A stretch of DNA of 64,000 nucleotides from Paraescarpia echinospica (taxonomy: Eukaryota > Annelida > Polychaeta > Sabellida > Siboglinidae). Numbering within the stretch: the first letter of the stretch is position 1; the number at the start of each line of letters is the position of its first letter. The position numbers and the translations under genes were made by a program. The DNA is taken from NCBI GenBank assembly GCA_020002185.1, contig CM034532.1:26708911-26772910 (forward strand), in the 5' to 3' direction. The notes beneath the pieces were generated by a model. It searched no databases and had not been told where the DNA came from. It was given only the letters and a program-made list of their open reading frames with translations. Below are positions 1-12,205 of the stretch, piece after piece.

Positions 1-2281
1 TGTACGTGTGCAGCAGTAGAACGTGAACCAGGACGTGAGTTGACAGAGCAGACTCCACTGGGCCACTCTGCGACTGCCACTCAGCTTGTACGACAACTTG
101 TAGAGGTAGAGGTCACCCACTGCGGCCAGGATGCCTTGCATCAGGCGCGGCAGCTTTATCTGGCACAGAAAACTGCTGCTGTGAAATGTCATATGTACAG
201 TTACAGTTAAACATGCAGGTGTACAATAATAAATACACATTTATAACTTTAAGCATATACACACTGGGTACATGTATTTTTTCCAAATGATGAATAATAT
301 TCTCAAAAATGATGATATATAGATTTCACTTCTTCACCAATACTTGACCAGGATGGTCACAGGTGTGCCATATTCACTTTGAGTTTGAACCAGTTTGGTG
401 TGTTTTCTGCAGTGCATAGCAGGGTTGGTATGTTTAGACAGGTCGACTCAGTGATTTTATCCAGCCACTCTCTGTTCAGTCAAAGCAATATACTGTAAAC
501 TTAATGTAAACAGTGTGCCGTATACCAAATGTGTAACGTTTTCCTAAAACTAAAATACTCTGGCTGCCTTTTGCAATGGTTGGTTTGCATATTTTGTTTT
601 TCCTTTTGTGTGTTGATTAATGTGCACCACAATCAGAAGCTATTTAGAATATTTACCAGAAGAATTCGTGAGTCGAGGTGTACCAAGGCAAGGAACTTGT
701 ACACCACAGCAAACAGAGCTGGATATACGTAGCTGCGTAGCCCTTGCTTCCACTCCCATGTCAGGTGACCATAACTTGTACGAATTAAGGCTCGAGACAC
801 TCAACTACCACAAGACAATTGTTAGGTACTCAATTTTTTAAGCATTAACTGACCTATCCATCACAATCTGTTACCTAGCAAGTGGTCCATCAAGTTATCA
901 AAAATGGAGTAGAACATGTGTAGCTTTCAGATATTTTGTTGTATATTTTGTTGAACTTCTGGCTCCTTAAAATGTTTTCTTTACGACAAAAAATGCAAGG
1001 CAAAATTGTTAAAGCAACAACTGGATGTAGGAATGTTTGATCTAACTGATGTTATGCCGCCATTTAGTAATTAACATTTATTATCGTTATCAACATGTTG
1101 TTGACAAGGGTAAAGCTTGACAGAGGTCACATGGATAATTTTGGCTGTGACCTACATAAACCACAACATACTGGATCCTTCAATTAACCACTTATCTAAC
1201 TCCTCTCAGTGACAATAGAAGTTTCAAGAATAAAAATGTAACTCATACATACTAGCTAGCTAAAAAATAACAACACCCTCACAGACAAAACTGATTATAT
1301 GTGTCAAGAATCCCTACAAACAGCAGTTGCATGGGTATCCCCAGAAAGCCCCATTTACACAGGTTTAGTCATTCAACATAGACATGGACCTGTAATGGAA
1401 TGGCAACTAGCATGTAGTTTTACATGATTATGTTACTGGTGTGTATAGACAGATAATGGTACAGTTCAACCTCTCAACAAATGGATAGTAATGATTATAA
1501 CCTGTACATATGCTTTCCAGTCACAGAATAATGATGGCATAAAGACAAGCGGCCACGTTTTGGCAACATGAAATTGCCAGTTTGTGGCAACACTGGTTAA
1601 TCAGTGCTGGCTGAATTAGGACGAAGGACTGTAAATGGATGGAACAGATTATCTGCTGATTGTGTGGGTGTTAGTAGCGTGAATGTTTTAAAAATAAAAT
1701 TGACGCATACCTCAGGAGGGCGGAATACACATAGATAAAAAGGGTTGGACTCTCAATAAGCCAAAAGGCTTCCTTGTCCACCTGCCATCTACAGTTAATT
1801 CCCCGGGTGGCAATCTTGTTAAAATTATCAAAACAAGGCTGTCAATCAATGGTCCAGTCCCATTCTATGAATATTCAGAGTAATGTTGATCTATGATGTT
1901 TACATGCGAGATCCATGCAGCAGTACCTGCTACTGGCTACAAAAACAAAGGCTTTTTCAAAGGATACCCAAAGGCCATGCGATGCGCCACCTCCAACGTC
2001 TGCCAATATTCATCAGGGACGAATGATGTTTGTATAATCAATGCATTTATTGCACGGAATGCCACCAAACCAAGAAACAGGGTTTTCTCAGACGACAAGA
2101 TCTTCTTCAAGATGGGCGGACCCTCTGACAGCTCTGTGTTAATAACTTCGTAGTGGGAGAAATGAGCATCTTCTGCATCCGAATCGAGACTATCCTCTCC
2201 CGGAACAGACTTATGACGGAAGTTCACGGACATGTTACGCCGACGACGAATTGTTACGGCGCTCTTGCTTTCCTTCACCAT
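1..2281 (-). CDS. PIGB: PIGB, GPI mannosyltransferase 3 (first three coding exons; 3' part outside window)
   Basis: GT22-family multipass ER enzyme that adds the third mannose to the GPI-anchor precursor. Exon 1 is 1968-2281, exon 2 is 657-774 and exon 3 is 1-159, continuing past the left edge. All junctions use GT-AG and the phases agree: exon 1 ends after two bases of a Gly codon, exon 2 supplies the third, and exons 2/3 join between codons. Seen: a basic N-terminus of about 60 residues, a hydrophobic helix near residues 70-90, then SFVPDEYWQTLEVAHRMAFG, the first luminal loop with the family PDE acidic motif. Exon 2 reads YGHLTWEWKQGLRSYVYP and exon 3 ends TSWFTFYCCTRT, both family hallmarks. 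The ATG at 2281 is the first in frame; a second Met lies 16 residues in. Intron 1 carries a CR1-like fragment. From memory the match to animal PIGB is clear; no alignment was run. Confidence 0.95.
1624..1823 (+). mobile_element. 3'-terminal CR1-like LINE fragment in PIGB intron 1
   Basis: About 200 bp that aligns nearly base for base with the 3' end of the full-length CR1-like element in this window (36490-36688). It covers the last codons of ORF2 (the NGWNRLS-like segment), the 3' UTR hairpin region around CCAAAAGGCTTCCTTGTCCA, and the shared terminus GGCAATCTTGTTAAA. It is heavily 5'-truncated, as is usual for LINE copies, and antisense to PIGB. No convincing target-site duplication was seen. 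Confidence 0.85.
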
Positions 2282-3607
2282 CTTGATATCCGTGTATTAT
2301 TGAGCAATTCACTAGACTAGATCACTGATCAGCGAGTACGTGGATCTGCATCTGGATGTCATTTCATTTGTGACGAGGTCGAATAGATGTAGGCAAGCGT
2401 GACAAAACCAGATACACTACTTTGTCCTATGAGGCAACATTCGCCATGCCTACCGCAAACACCGAACCATTTATTTATCATTGCATTGCTCAATTATCAT
2501 ATTCTTAAATTTCAGAATAACTGAGAAATTTAACAAAAAGCAATTCCTTCTAAATCCAAACGACCCGCTAGCTTCCGTAGGTACCGCGTAGAAAACATCG
2601 GTTGGACATATTGTTAGTATGAACCCGTTATAACGTTGTAGTGTATTTGGCGCCCTCTAGCGATTATTTCGCGTCTTCATCCTTCATGTCTCTCACACTG
2701 ATAGTTTTCCCATTGGCGACCATGTTAACGTTTTGTCTGATTGTAAGAAAACGTGACTTAGAAAATGTATTACACTTCCCACCTGCGGTTATTATCATCT
2801 CATCGACATGCTGGTCGAGTTTAGTCAAAATCTAATATTTCTAGCTCTTACAAAATGCCTGTACGTATGACACCCGTCAATATTTACAAATGGATGCAGG
2901 CAGTAATCCGGCTAAAGGGTCAACTAGCCAAATTGCTGCCAAATACCCTTCCGCTTAGTAAAATCAGCTCAAAATACAACATTTTACAGTCAACAGCTTC
3001 TATAATCACATCTAGAAATATGACTATTCAAATGCACTTATGTCAGAGCAGGTGAATATTGTAAAAAAATAATTTCCCAAAAATATACTGCACTTTTTCG
3101 TCTGTAACCAAGCAGGAAGTCTAACAGTGTCCTGACCCCTGCAAGAGACTGATACTTGAAAATTGTGTTCTACTCATTGCGCGCGCACCGCGTAAGAATA
3201 CCGGTAACTTTCGCCCGGTTCACGAACTTCCTTCCGGATTCCCGTTTCCTGTCTGTTGGTGATTTCCTTCATGTTGGCGGCTGCATTCGTTAAAATTAAC
3301 CTATTTTGAAATGGGCCCGTTTTGTGTTATTCGCAAGTGTTCGCAATGCTCTGGATAATAGTGTTACTTGAACCAGATACAGTGCATATTAAACTGCAAT
3401 TTTTGTAGGTTTCGTATTGTTAATACAAAATCGGAATAACATTAATGGTACCTTGGCTGTACCTTATACAGTATAAATATAGTTATTAAATACCTGTAGT
3501 CGTAGTATACATAAACATAATTTTATAACGTATAATCCCGAACGCACTGGTGTTCAACTCAACTAAGACACCGACTTGCTATGAAAGTACACGTACTGGG
3601 CAAAGGA
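2282..3607. other. Intergenic, includes PIGB upstream/promoter region
   Basis: Upstream flank of PIGB. No TATA box was recognised next to the ATG. A short GC-richer stretch with CpGs lies near 3180-3260. Only short ORFs are present and none was recognised (see rejected items). Confidence 0.4.
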
Positions 3608-4510
3608 GGGCCACTCTCCAAAAAGTCTGACAGTTCGTCTAAATTTAAACTTTCCACGTTGTATTATTTCCTCATTTGTGATCTCACACCTAAGTTAGAC
3701 ACATCATTGGATTCGTGTCGACGATGTGTTTCAGGATATGGATAACTCCATATAGCAAAATGCAAGTAAAGGAGCCTAATTCCTGTTAGAATAGCCTAAA
3801 ACAGCCAACACAATTAAATAGGCTTTTCATTTTTAAACATGCATTTATTTCCGATGCCCCTGAAAAATAGTCAGTATTGGAAATTCAATGTTGTTAATAT
3901 CTGATGCCAAGGTAAACTATCGTATTGACGTAACACACTATAATAATGAGTATAATTTCATAAGGTACATAATTCTACCCATTTTGTTTAATTGCTAATT
4001 GACCTTTTCTTTACGGTGACGCCCGATACCAAACTTCTTCACCAATGTGCCACTATTAGAAATTGCTTATTTTTAAAAGTTGACGTTGTTAGTAAACCGA
4101 TATATATATTCAATATTTTGATGACGATAGTATTTTATGACGGTTACTATTATATTCTCTGTAAATCTGATCTTTGTGCAAATAAAAAAACAGCCAAACT
4201 TTAACTGGTTACGCCCTATATCAAGCTAAAATGTGGACTGAGACAAAAATAACAAAAACAATTATTTCAAAATGTATGGATACATAAATAATAATTAATA
4301 TTACATATCAGAATTGTTTCCATAAAACACCTCTTCAGAAAAAACGCCATGTCACATACCATCGCGCCATGGTAAACACAACAAAAACTTGATACCGGCC
4401 GGGCGTAACCGTTTTTGTGAATTGCAGTATATTTTTTTCAAAACTGGTAACAAACGGCCAATTAGCAATTTAAAAAAAACGAGCGGTCAGACTTTTTTGG
4501 AGAGTGGCCC
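3608..4510. mobile_element. TIR DNA element (non-autonomous), about 0.9 kb
   Basis: The ends are inverted repeats of about 24 bp. The left end begins GGGCCACTCTCCAAAAAGTC at 3608. The right end, 4486-4510, reads GTCAGACTTTTTTGGAGAGT followed by GGCCC. A second, weaker inverted pair lies inside: AATTGCTAATTGACC near 3990 against GGCCAATTAGCAATT near 4456, and the motif ACGCCC recurs near 4020, 4210 and 4400. The interior is AT-rich with no protein. Target-site duplication is unclear, so the superfamily is not assigned. Confidence 0.6.
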
Positions 4511-4782
4511 ATGAGGCGATGTAAATCCATGGGTAACGGAATGGCCATCCAACAGGGTATAATTAACGATCGAATCGTCGTAAATGGTCGATCAAGGTCG
4601 GAATGCTAAAATAAAATCATGGTCATTTGTAAAGATTGGGGTCACTATACAGTTCAGTCTTGGGAGCAGTTATGCAACGCCACCAATTTTTATTTACTAT
4701 TTAAATATAAACGACATAGACGATGGTATCTGTAATAATCATTTATTTGTAAATTTGCTATTACAGGATCTTAATACAATAC

Positions 4783-4806
4783 ATGGATGGATGGATGGAT
4801 GGATGG
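4783..4806. repeat. (ATGG)n microsatellite
   Basis: Five to six tandem copies of ATGG/GGAT. Confidence 0.9.
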
Positions 4807-5848
4807 CAACTGTAATTTATTATATAAAAAATGTGTGCATGCACTACGGCCACAATAATATACAACAGACGACGAGTTAACGTCAACGTCATTTAGAGTG
4901 TGCAGCATAGAGCGACCAGGGCGATACCTAAAATTAGTCATACGGATTAGCATAGCAGGTTGATAATATTTAATGTACTAAATATTAAAACATTCGAAAG
5001 TAACGACGGTAGTAACGTAGTGCCAACCTGGCTACGCACCACCTACTATAAGTGTTCATCATTGTCAGTGATTTACATAGAAAATATACCTCTAGCTAAC
5101 TTCTTCGTCATGGACTGATGGAGAATTAAGAGGACACCCTTATAAAATAAAACCGCACTCGAGATTATATATTAGAAAGTTTTCATTCACAAGACGAAGT
5201 GCCAATGAATGCCAGTTATTGTAATAAATTACCGAAGCGGCAGTCATGTCAATAAGTAAAACATATGTTAAAGGCCATAATATTAACATATATTTAACTA
5301 ATAAGTCGGAGGATTATAAAAGTCCACGTACTCCCTTCTCGTCAACTAAATTACTAGCTAAATGTGTTGGACAAATGTTGAATATCATTTCCCCACCAAA
5401 TTTGTTAGAAATGTTGTTAGAAAAAATGCTCACCTATATTGTCAATGCTGTTATCCCCCCGCAAAATAATGTCCATTTGTGTTACGAATCCCTTGCATCC
5501 CGTGTCAAATTTATGCTGCGGCGCCTGCCATTTGTCGCTTGTGACGGAAGTGGTCTTTATGTCGCGGGGACCTCGTTGCAATGGTTGGTGGGTCTAATTG
5601 ACGCAGTTTAAAAATATTAGGGTTAGTAGATAAACCATAGGGTTTCTTTTTTCGCGTTAATGGTCCGATCGAGATGAAACCAACGCCAATTACTATAATT
5701 CGTTTATATTATAAACATGCTTAATCAGTTGTGTGCATGTAATAATTTTCTGTTGGGAGGGTTTTTCATTCAACTGATTGGCTTATTTTCCTTCCTTCCT
5801 TTCGCACATTGACGTTATTATTGACTATTCTCGACGAAATAATTTAAA
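4807..5848. other. Intergenic, nothing recognised
   Basis: AT-rich. One 121-codon ORF (5246-5611, plus) shows no motif, signal peptide or family resemblance and is probably chance. Confidence 0.3.
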
Positions 5849-8785
5849 TTAATTAAAATGTATAATAACAAGATGAGTCTTTAAAGACTTTCTAAACCTA
5901 TTCAGTGTCCCTGATGCACGAATGTCCACCGGTAGTTCATTCCATAGTCGCTGTGTTGCTGCCCCAAATACCGAGTCGCCGATGCATTTCTTCGTGATGC
6001 CTTGGTGCATGGTCCTGGCCTAGGCGTCCATCACGCTTTCGTGGCTGCACAAGTCCTGCTAGATAAGACGGCGCCAAACCATGAATACATCTGTAAGTCA
6101 CCACCAACATCTTGAACACAATTCGACTCGCAACCGGCAGCCAATGCAGTTCCTTTAACACTGGCGTTATGTGGTCGTGTCTGCTGGTGCGTGTTACTAG
6201 TCTGGCTGCATTGTTCTGGACTCGCTGTAACCGAGCTGTCTGGGATAACGGTAAGTTGCAAGAGTGCGTTGCAATAGTCCAAGCGAGAGGTGACGAGTGC
6301 GTTGGCCGCACTTTTCGCGGCTTCAGCTGTAAGATGGTGCCGTATTGATGACAGTCTGTACACATTGTAGTTACATGCACCATACACAGCAGTCACGTGA
6401 TGTGTCATCGTTAGATGTTGGTCCATGAGAATTCCCAAATTTCGTATGCAGTCTATTGGTGAAATTATATCGTCTCCACTGGTCATAGAGCAACCTCCAT
6501 ACATCTTGAGATGATGTTTTGATGTAAAGATGGTCATCTTAGTTTTTTCATCATTTAGTTTTAACATGCGCAGCGCCATCCATCGCCTGACTTCCCCAAT
6601 GCAGTCTGTGAGTCGCCTCATTGTTTCCGCAAGGTCGCCTGGTATAGCTGGATTGTATGACGCATAAAATTGAATGTCATCAGCATATTTATGGTACTTT
6701 ATTTCATATCTTTTAAATGTGTGCTGCATTGGTGTGGTGTATAGAGTGAAGATAACTGGCCCAAGGACCGAGACCTGTGACACACCACTCTGTCGCGGAA
6801 TAGACTCGGATGTTATTAAGTCAATCTGGACACGATAGGTGCGGTCTCCAAGTACGTCCGGAACCATGATAATGCCGTTTCGCGCACACCGTACTCGTCA
6901 TGCAGTATTGTCAGCAAGTGTTTATGATCAATCGTGGCAAATGCGGCTGATAAATCCAGCATGACAAACAACATTGCACGACTCTTGTCAAGCGCACCAG
7001 CAATATCATGCTGGACACGCAATAGGGCAGTCTTTGTACTGTGAAGCATCTTATAAGCTGATTAGTATTCATCATGCAGCCTGTTCACAGTAGGATGATC
7101 AATCAGACGACGAACTGCAACTTTCTCTAGGACTTTGCCGATGAATGCTATGTTGGAGACCGGTCTATAGTTCTTCAGCAGGTCTCTGTCGAGAGTGCTG
7201 GTTTTTAGAAGTGGTTTTACAATTGCTGTTCTCAAAGTGATCGGAAATAGTCCTTGCTTAAAGCTGTTGTTCACTATTGCCACGAGATAGGGAATGTGGA
7301 TACGTAGTGTTTTCTTCAGAAGATCAGTGGGGCAGGAATCCAGACTGCATGTCTTTGAGGGGCATAGTGTGATGATGTTCTATATTTCATCTTCACTGGT
7401 AGGTAGCAATCGATTGAGTTCATTTGACACACGTTGGCTGCCATCATCGATAACGTAACCAGAATATTCTTCGTCATTGATCAGCTTTTCATGGATCTGC
7501 ATTCTAATTCCTTGTGTTTTCTCAGCAAAGTAGGTAGCGAAATCATTGCACAGTGTTTCAGTGTTAGCGGATTGTGGAAGAGTGATACCCGGTGGCTTCA
7601 GCAGGGTATTAACTACACGAAAATATGTTCGCTGGTCAAGTGATGACAATACTGACTCATAGTGAGCACGCTTAGCTCGCTTGATCATATTGTTGACCGC
7701 TGTTCGGTGCTCAACACAAATCTGGCAATGCACCTCGAGCTTCGTTGTTCTCCATCTCTTCTCGTTTGCAAGTCTCTGGCTTGATGAATGTCTTCATTAT
7801 ACCAGGGCTCCTTGCGTCGGCAAGGTTTCATTCTCGACGTGACGGGGGCATGCAGGTTAATGGTTGGTATGACCGCATGCCCATACTGGATTGTATTCAC
7901 ATCTTGTTCAATATCCATCGATGCAAGTTGCAAAGAAGGATCAGTTTCAAGGCGAACCAGATCAAGTCCGCGAAAATCACGCAGCTGCTTTACAACACGA
8001 GCAGACACTGGTTTAGTAGACGATAGAAGGAAAACGACACTATAGTGATCCGATATGCTGCTGGGATACGCTGTAGTTGACGACACTATTGAACTGGATG
8101 AACGTGTTATCACTAAGTCCAACATGTGTCCCCTCATATGCGTGTATTCAGTGAAATGTTGTTTGAAGTTGTTTTCTGCTAAAATGTCATTCAACACCTT
8201 TACACCAGGCGAACTATTCAGTTCGCAGTGGAGCATGAAGTTCCCAACAATTAGAATGTCTTGTCGGGTAACTACTATTTCATCAAGGAACGACTGGACA
8301 GTAGTGGTCGGTGGGCGATAGATATGATAACAACACGCACAGGTCTCGATGTTTTTGTTGATTTAACATCTAAATGTTTAAATGTGTCATATCGTTTGGT
8401 TGAAGTCTTACGGAATTTGTATGCCGACTTGTACAACAGTCCGACACAACCTCCACGCTTCGATGAACGGCATTCCCCAATGTAGCTGTATCCTGGCGAG
8501 GTTAATTCGTTGAGAACGGCACTTTTGTTTGGTTTGCACCATGTTTCGGTCAAAACATTAAATCGGCTTTATGATCAAGCATATGTTCTTTAATTGTTAC
8601 GGGTTTGTTACACACAGATCGCACGTTGAGCAGCACATAAGTCACATCACTGGTGGTGATAGATTTCACACCGCTGTTGTTGAGCATTGCCTGGTTAACA
8701 CGTATCAGATTAATACTAGTGTTGTGTCGATGTATGCTTGTCCTGACACCACGAATGTCAAACACATCATCGTTTTCTGTTGTTG

Positions 8786-8824
<39 letters not shown>

Positions 8825-8900
8825 ATACCGCCATAGACAACAGACACATGTATTTATGTGGTGGAATAAAGCCAACATTATTTTATTTTTCAAATACACA
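5849..8900 (-). mobile_element. L2/CR1-like non-LTR retrotransposon (LINE), ORF2 broken
   Basis: A minus-strand APE-RT polyprotein split over several frames. In order: the start of the endonuclease (VLLNVRSVCNKP near 8630, then MTETWCKPN near 8550 and GECRSSKRGGCVGLLY near 8450), its C-terminal part with ISDHYSVVF near 8050, the RT fingers (LKNYRPVSNIAFIGKVLEK near 7150), DLSAAFATIDH near 6950, the catalytic YADDIQFY at about 6665-6687, and a C-terminal part with SRLDYCNALL and RLVTRTSRHDHITPVLKELH. The last frame can be followed to a stop at 5849-5851. Many frame changes show a dead copy. The C-terminal motifs are those of L2/CR1-type LINEs in invertebrates and fish; the exact clade is inferred. 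Confidence 0.85.
8778..8825. repeat. (TGT)n(TGC)n trinucleotide tract
   Basis: About 5 TGT units followed by about 10 TGC units, at the 5' edge of the minus-strand LINE. On the minus strand it reads as poly-Gln or poly-Ala depending on frame. Confidence 0.9.
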
Positions 8901-9484
8901 TCGCCAATGACATATGGAAAAACTACAACAACATGACATTTGTATAGGTAATATAATTATTCTATCCAATGAACATAATATATATGTATTTATTTTTTTA
9001 AATGAACAATATATTTCTGGGTATCATTCAGTTTCTAGGACATAGTATGTGATTTATTTTGTAATGACTGACATAAAAAGGAACATGATCGACAAATACA
9101 ACTAAAAACAGTTCATTGGTCAAAAACGGTATATTTAATTCTAATTTGCACTACACTGTTATCAATAAGTGAGCATATCGCAACTAAAAATATGATTGTA
9201 TTTTAATTTGCTGCAAGCCAATATAAATTATTAATTTTCAAATAAGTACTACTATCAATGTGTTATTTTTGTGTGTATCTATATTGTAATAGACAATAAT
9301 CACTAACATTGTACTATTGTACATTATCTGCATATTCCATGTGTTGTAAGTAAATAATTCTTAGGTGTATACAAATACAAGAGTTTCTTCAGTATACCCC
9401 TTTTTTCTGGCATACTCATTCTGATATACCATAAACACTGTATGTATCTTTTGTTGGAAAAATAAACATTTACTTCTACTACTG

Positions 9485-9521
<37 letters not shown>

Positions 9522-10428
9522 ATATAATATCGTTTTTTTACACTAGTCGTAGTTGTATGTATTCGGCAACAAATTAGACGTGACTATTCAGATTAATTTA
9601 ACACTCTGTGGTAGCTATTTGCCCATAACTGCTCTGAGATACCTCCTTTAATTAGCCTGGTGCCCTACCGTGACCACTATATCCACTGGTTACTTCGTGG
9701 AGGTTACAACGAGAGTGTTGTTTTATGAGAGGCTATATACTGGCAGACATGAACGAAATATGCTTGCCCTTTCGTATAAATCGCCAGTAGTGGAAGCAGA
9801 ATGCATAATCGACAAGCATATCTGTCCATAACCTACCACCTGACGCATCAATAAATTTGTACACGTGGTACAAGTCATCAATTAAATAATATACAATAAT
9901 TGTTATCATTTACACATTCAGTACCAGCACTAAACGTGCATTACCAGTTAACATATGAACATATGTTAAGATCTATGTTCCATGCTGAATTTCACAGATG
10001 TACAGCTTTCTGATTATCATAAGTATGATAAACTGTTACAACATACTGGTTCCATTGACTTTTAAATTAGCTAATTAACAAGTGAAATGAAGACATGCCT
10101 GGTGGAGAAGGGACAGTGGATAGGAGGACTACCCCGGTATATGGCACTGTTCTCTGTCATGGCGCCTCAAGTTGAGTCCTCTGATGCACAGGGCTCGCAG
10201 AGTGGTGCTGGAATGAACAATGTTATTGACAATAATTATATCAGGCAACCATGGTGTGCATTTATGAATCACAACAAAACATCAGCATTCAGAAAATGTC
10301 CTTCATTAGATAAATAATGATCTACAGAAAGACCATCAATTTCAGTTTGTACTGATTTTTGTACATGTGACATCTTGTAATTTGGATAAGTTAAGTGTTA
10401 TTATTACTACATTTTGTACAACTCATAC
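8901..10428. other. Intergenic, AT-rich
   Basis: No gene recognised. It contains a (TAC)n microsatellite (listed separately) and otherwise unique-looking AT-rich DNA. Confidence 0.4.
9474..9522. repeat. (TAC)n microsatellite
   Basis: About 16 near-perfect TAC/ACT units. Confidence 0.9.
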
Positions 10429-10623
10429 TCATTCATCATAATGCGAAAGTACACCAGGCACTACGATGGGCACTTTAGAGCACGTCTCCTGGGCTTTTTG
10501 AATCAGGCGGTGATGTTGATCTAACGTACGATGGAGATGACGGATGTCGTTCCATATAGCCGCCAGATTATTCATTGCCACATTCAAAAGTACTGCATCG
10601 CACAACTGTTGGCTCCACCTCAG
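10429..10623 (-). CDS. Candidate terminal coding exon, unknown protein
   Basis: An open minus-strand frame of 64 codons plus TGA (10429-10431), directly preceded by a plausible acceptor (TTTGTGTTAG at 10633-10624). It encodes a helical-looking segment with QLCDAVLLNVAMNNLAAIWN followed by DIRHLHRTLDQHHRLIQKAQ and a short hydrophobic tail ending VLSHYDE. GC content and codon use look more like coding sequence than the flanks do. I do not recognise the family, and no upstream exon can be joined with confidence. A 64-codon open frame can arise by chance, so this is only a candidate. Confidence 0.3.
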   Translation of the reverse strand: MRWSQQLCDAVLLNVAMNNLAAIWNDIRHLHRTLDQHHRLIQKAQETCSKVPIVVPGVLSHYDE

Positions 10624-12092
10624 CTAACACAAAGTTGTTATGTTAAAATTAAATCCCATTTAAAACAGCAATGGCAGTGCTCTTGCAAGCATCTCTTCCA
10701 TGAAACTGCAATTAAAACCACACAAAGTGAAATGAAATCAAAATATGTGTTGCTATAAAGTCATAAACTATGCCAATCGAATAGATTACTGAACAATCTT
10801 CAGGGTAGTTCTTCAATTCAAACTATTCATTTTGCATATCCAAACATTTGGATATATGCAAAATGAAATATTTTGAAGCCAATAGAATAGGTTCTTAATC
10901 TTCACAGAAGTTGGAAATTTGTAATTGCATTATTATAGAATATGTAGCAAAATATAGTTTCTGAAATTGTCAAAACTGTAACGCAATTTGTGTCATTATT
11001 CCATTCAAACAAAATGAGTATTTTGTTAGTTACTACCCGTTTGGGTAGTAACTCGGGTAGGGGTTAGGCCTAGCTAATATGTGAAACAACCAGTTAATGT
11101 TTTGAGTATGAAAACATCAGCAGGAATTGAACCTGCTTAAAAAATATAAGGCATAACTGGACGAGCACCAACTGTTTTAAAAGCCTAATATGTCAGAGTT
11201 TGAATTTAATAATTCACGTAAAATGTTGCCAAAGCCGATATTATTGCCCAGTTTTGCCTTTTGGGTTTAAACGTTTACTTTACCACAGTATTCGAGATAA
11301 GATAAGGAAAGAGGGGAAGGTGGGGTGTTTTAGTCTGTTCCTGGCACAACATCCTGAAGGATGACTTACTTAGGTTGTTCCTGACCGTAGGCGGTGGCCT
11401 CGGTGGTCAGATCTACATATGTCTCTGTAGATGCCCTACGACTTCCTGTGAAGGCGGCTCATCTAAATCAGGGTTGGGTTTCTGACAGATTTCTGACGTC
11501 AGAAACAGTCAGAATCTAACACATGCCATATGCATAAATTTATGATTTTGCTAATTGCATAAGCGATGAAGCAATGACATGAAAACACTTGGATAATATC
11601 TGGTGACAACAGAGCTTAGCTTGCATCTAGCAACTGTTTTTCCATTACTTTTCTCTTTAACAACTGTTCCCACACAGCCTTAGCTGGTCTGCCACCCTTA
11701 AACATGGTGCAAACTAATATGTTAGTGCTACTAGCACTATTAAAGTTACTATTCAATGACGTCTAAAAATGTTGGTAATGAATTTGTACTTCTTTCACAT
11801 GTAACAGTATATCTCTTTGTGAAGATGCTAAAACAGGTGGCTGGCCAAGCACTGATGAGTAGAAAGCATTGGGCCAATCAGTTTACACCTCCATCAAGCA
11901 TATTGACAAGTTTAACCTGCCCCCGGGTTAAGTAATTAATGGCACTGTTCATTGTGAGTGTAACGTATGCATGCAATGGCTATGACTGACTGATAACAGT
12001 GCCTTTCATTATGGACATCCTGGCACATAAAAGGATTATGGTCAGAAATGGGTAAATAGTCATGCGACTAGTCTTTCTTCGCAATTTTTTAC
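10624..12092. other. Intergenic or intronic, nothing firm
   Basis: AT-rich. It contains GGGGAAGGTGGGGT at 11313-11326, identical to the terminus of the TIR element at 58141. It also has a 30-codon minus ORF near 11610-11705 with a GGRPAKAVWEQ segment, faintly like the start of BED-finger proteins but too short to call. Confidence 0.3.
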
Positions 12093-12205
12093 GGATCTCT
12101 TCCTCCTACAAGTGCTATCTTGTGCAAATACCGTGTTTTTACATCCCCCGACAATGACTCGGTGTACTTTTGTTTAATTTTTCTTGATTTGGGATGGCAA
12201 GCCAT
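12093..12205 (-). CDS. Candidate first coding exon, unknown protein
   Basis: ATG at 12205 opens a 37-codon frame, MACHPKSRKIKQKYTESLSG followed by DVKTRYLHKIALVGGRD, that runs into a possible donor (CC then GTAAAA, intron from 12092). The KYTESL..RYLHKIALVGGRDP pattern faintly recalls the 'RYxxKIxLIGGxDPY' segment of a widespread uncharacterised invertebrate protein group, recalled from memory. No next exon was found, so this may be a relic or chance. Confidence 0.22.

Noticed and set aside
2657..2722. Minus-strand frame MVANGKTISVRDMKDEDAK with a possible upstream acceptor
   Set aside because: Only 19-23 codons; no family and no partner exon found.
2855..3055. 66-codon plus ORF (MPVRMTPVNIYKWMQAV...)
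   Set aside because: No motif, no signal, AT-rich composition at its end; consistent with chance.
5246..5611. 121-codon plus ORF
   Set aside because: Long for chance but shows no domain, no conserved pattern and no splice or promoter context.
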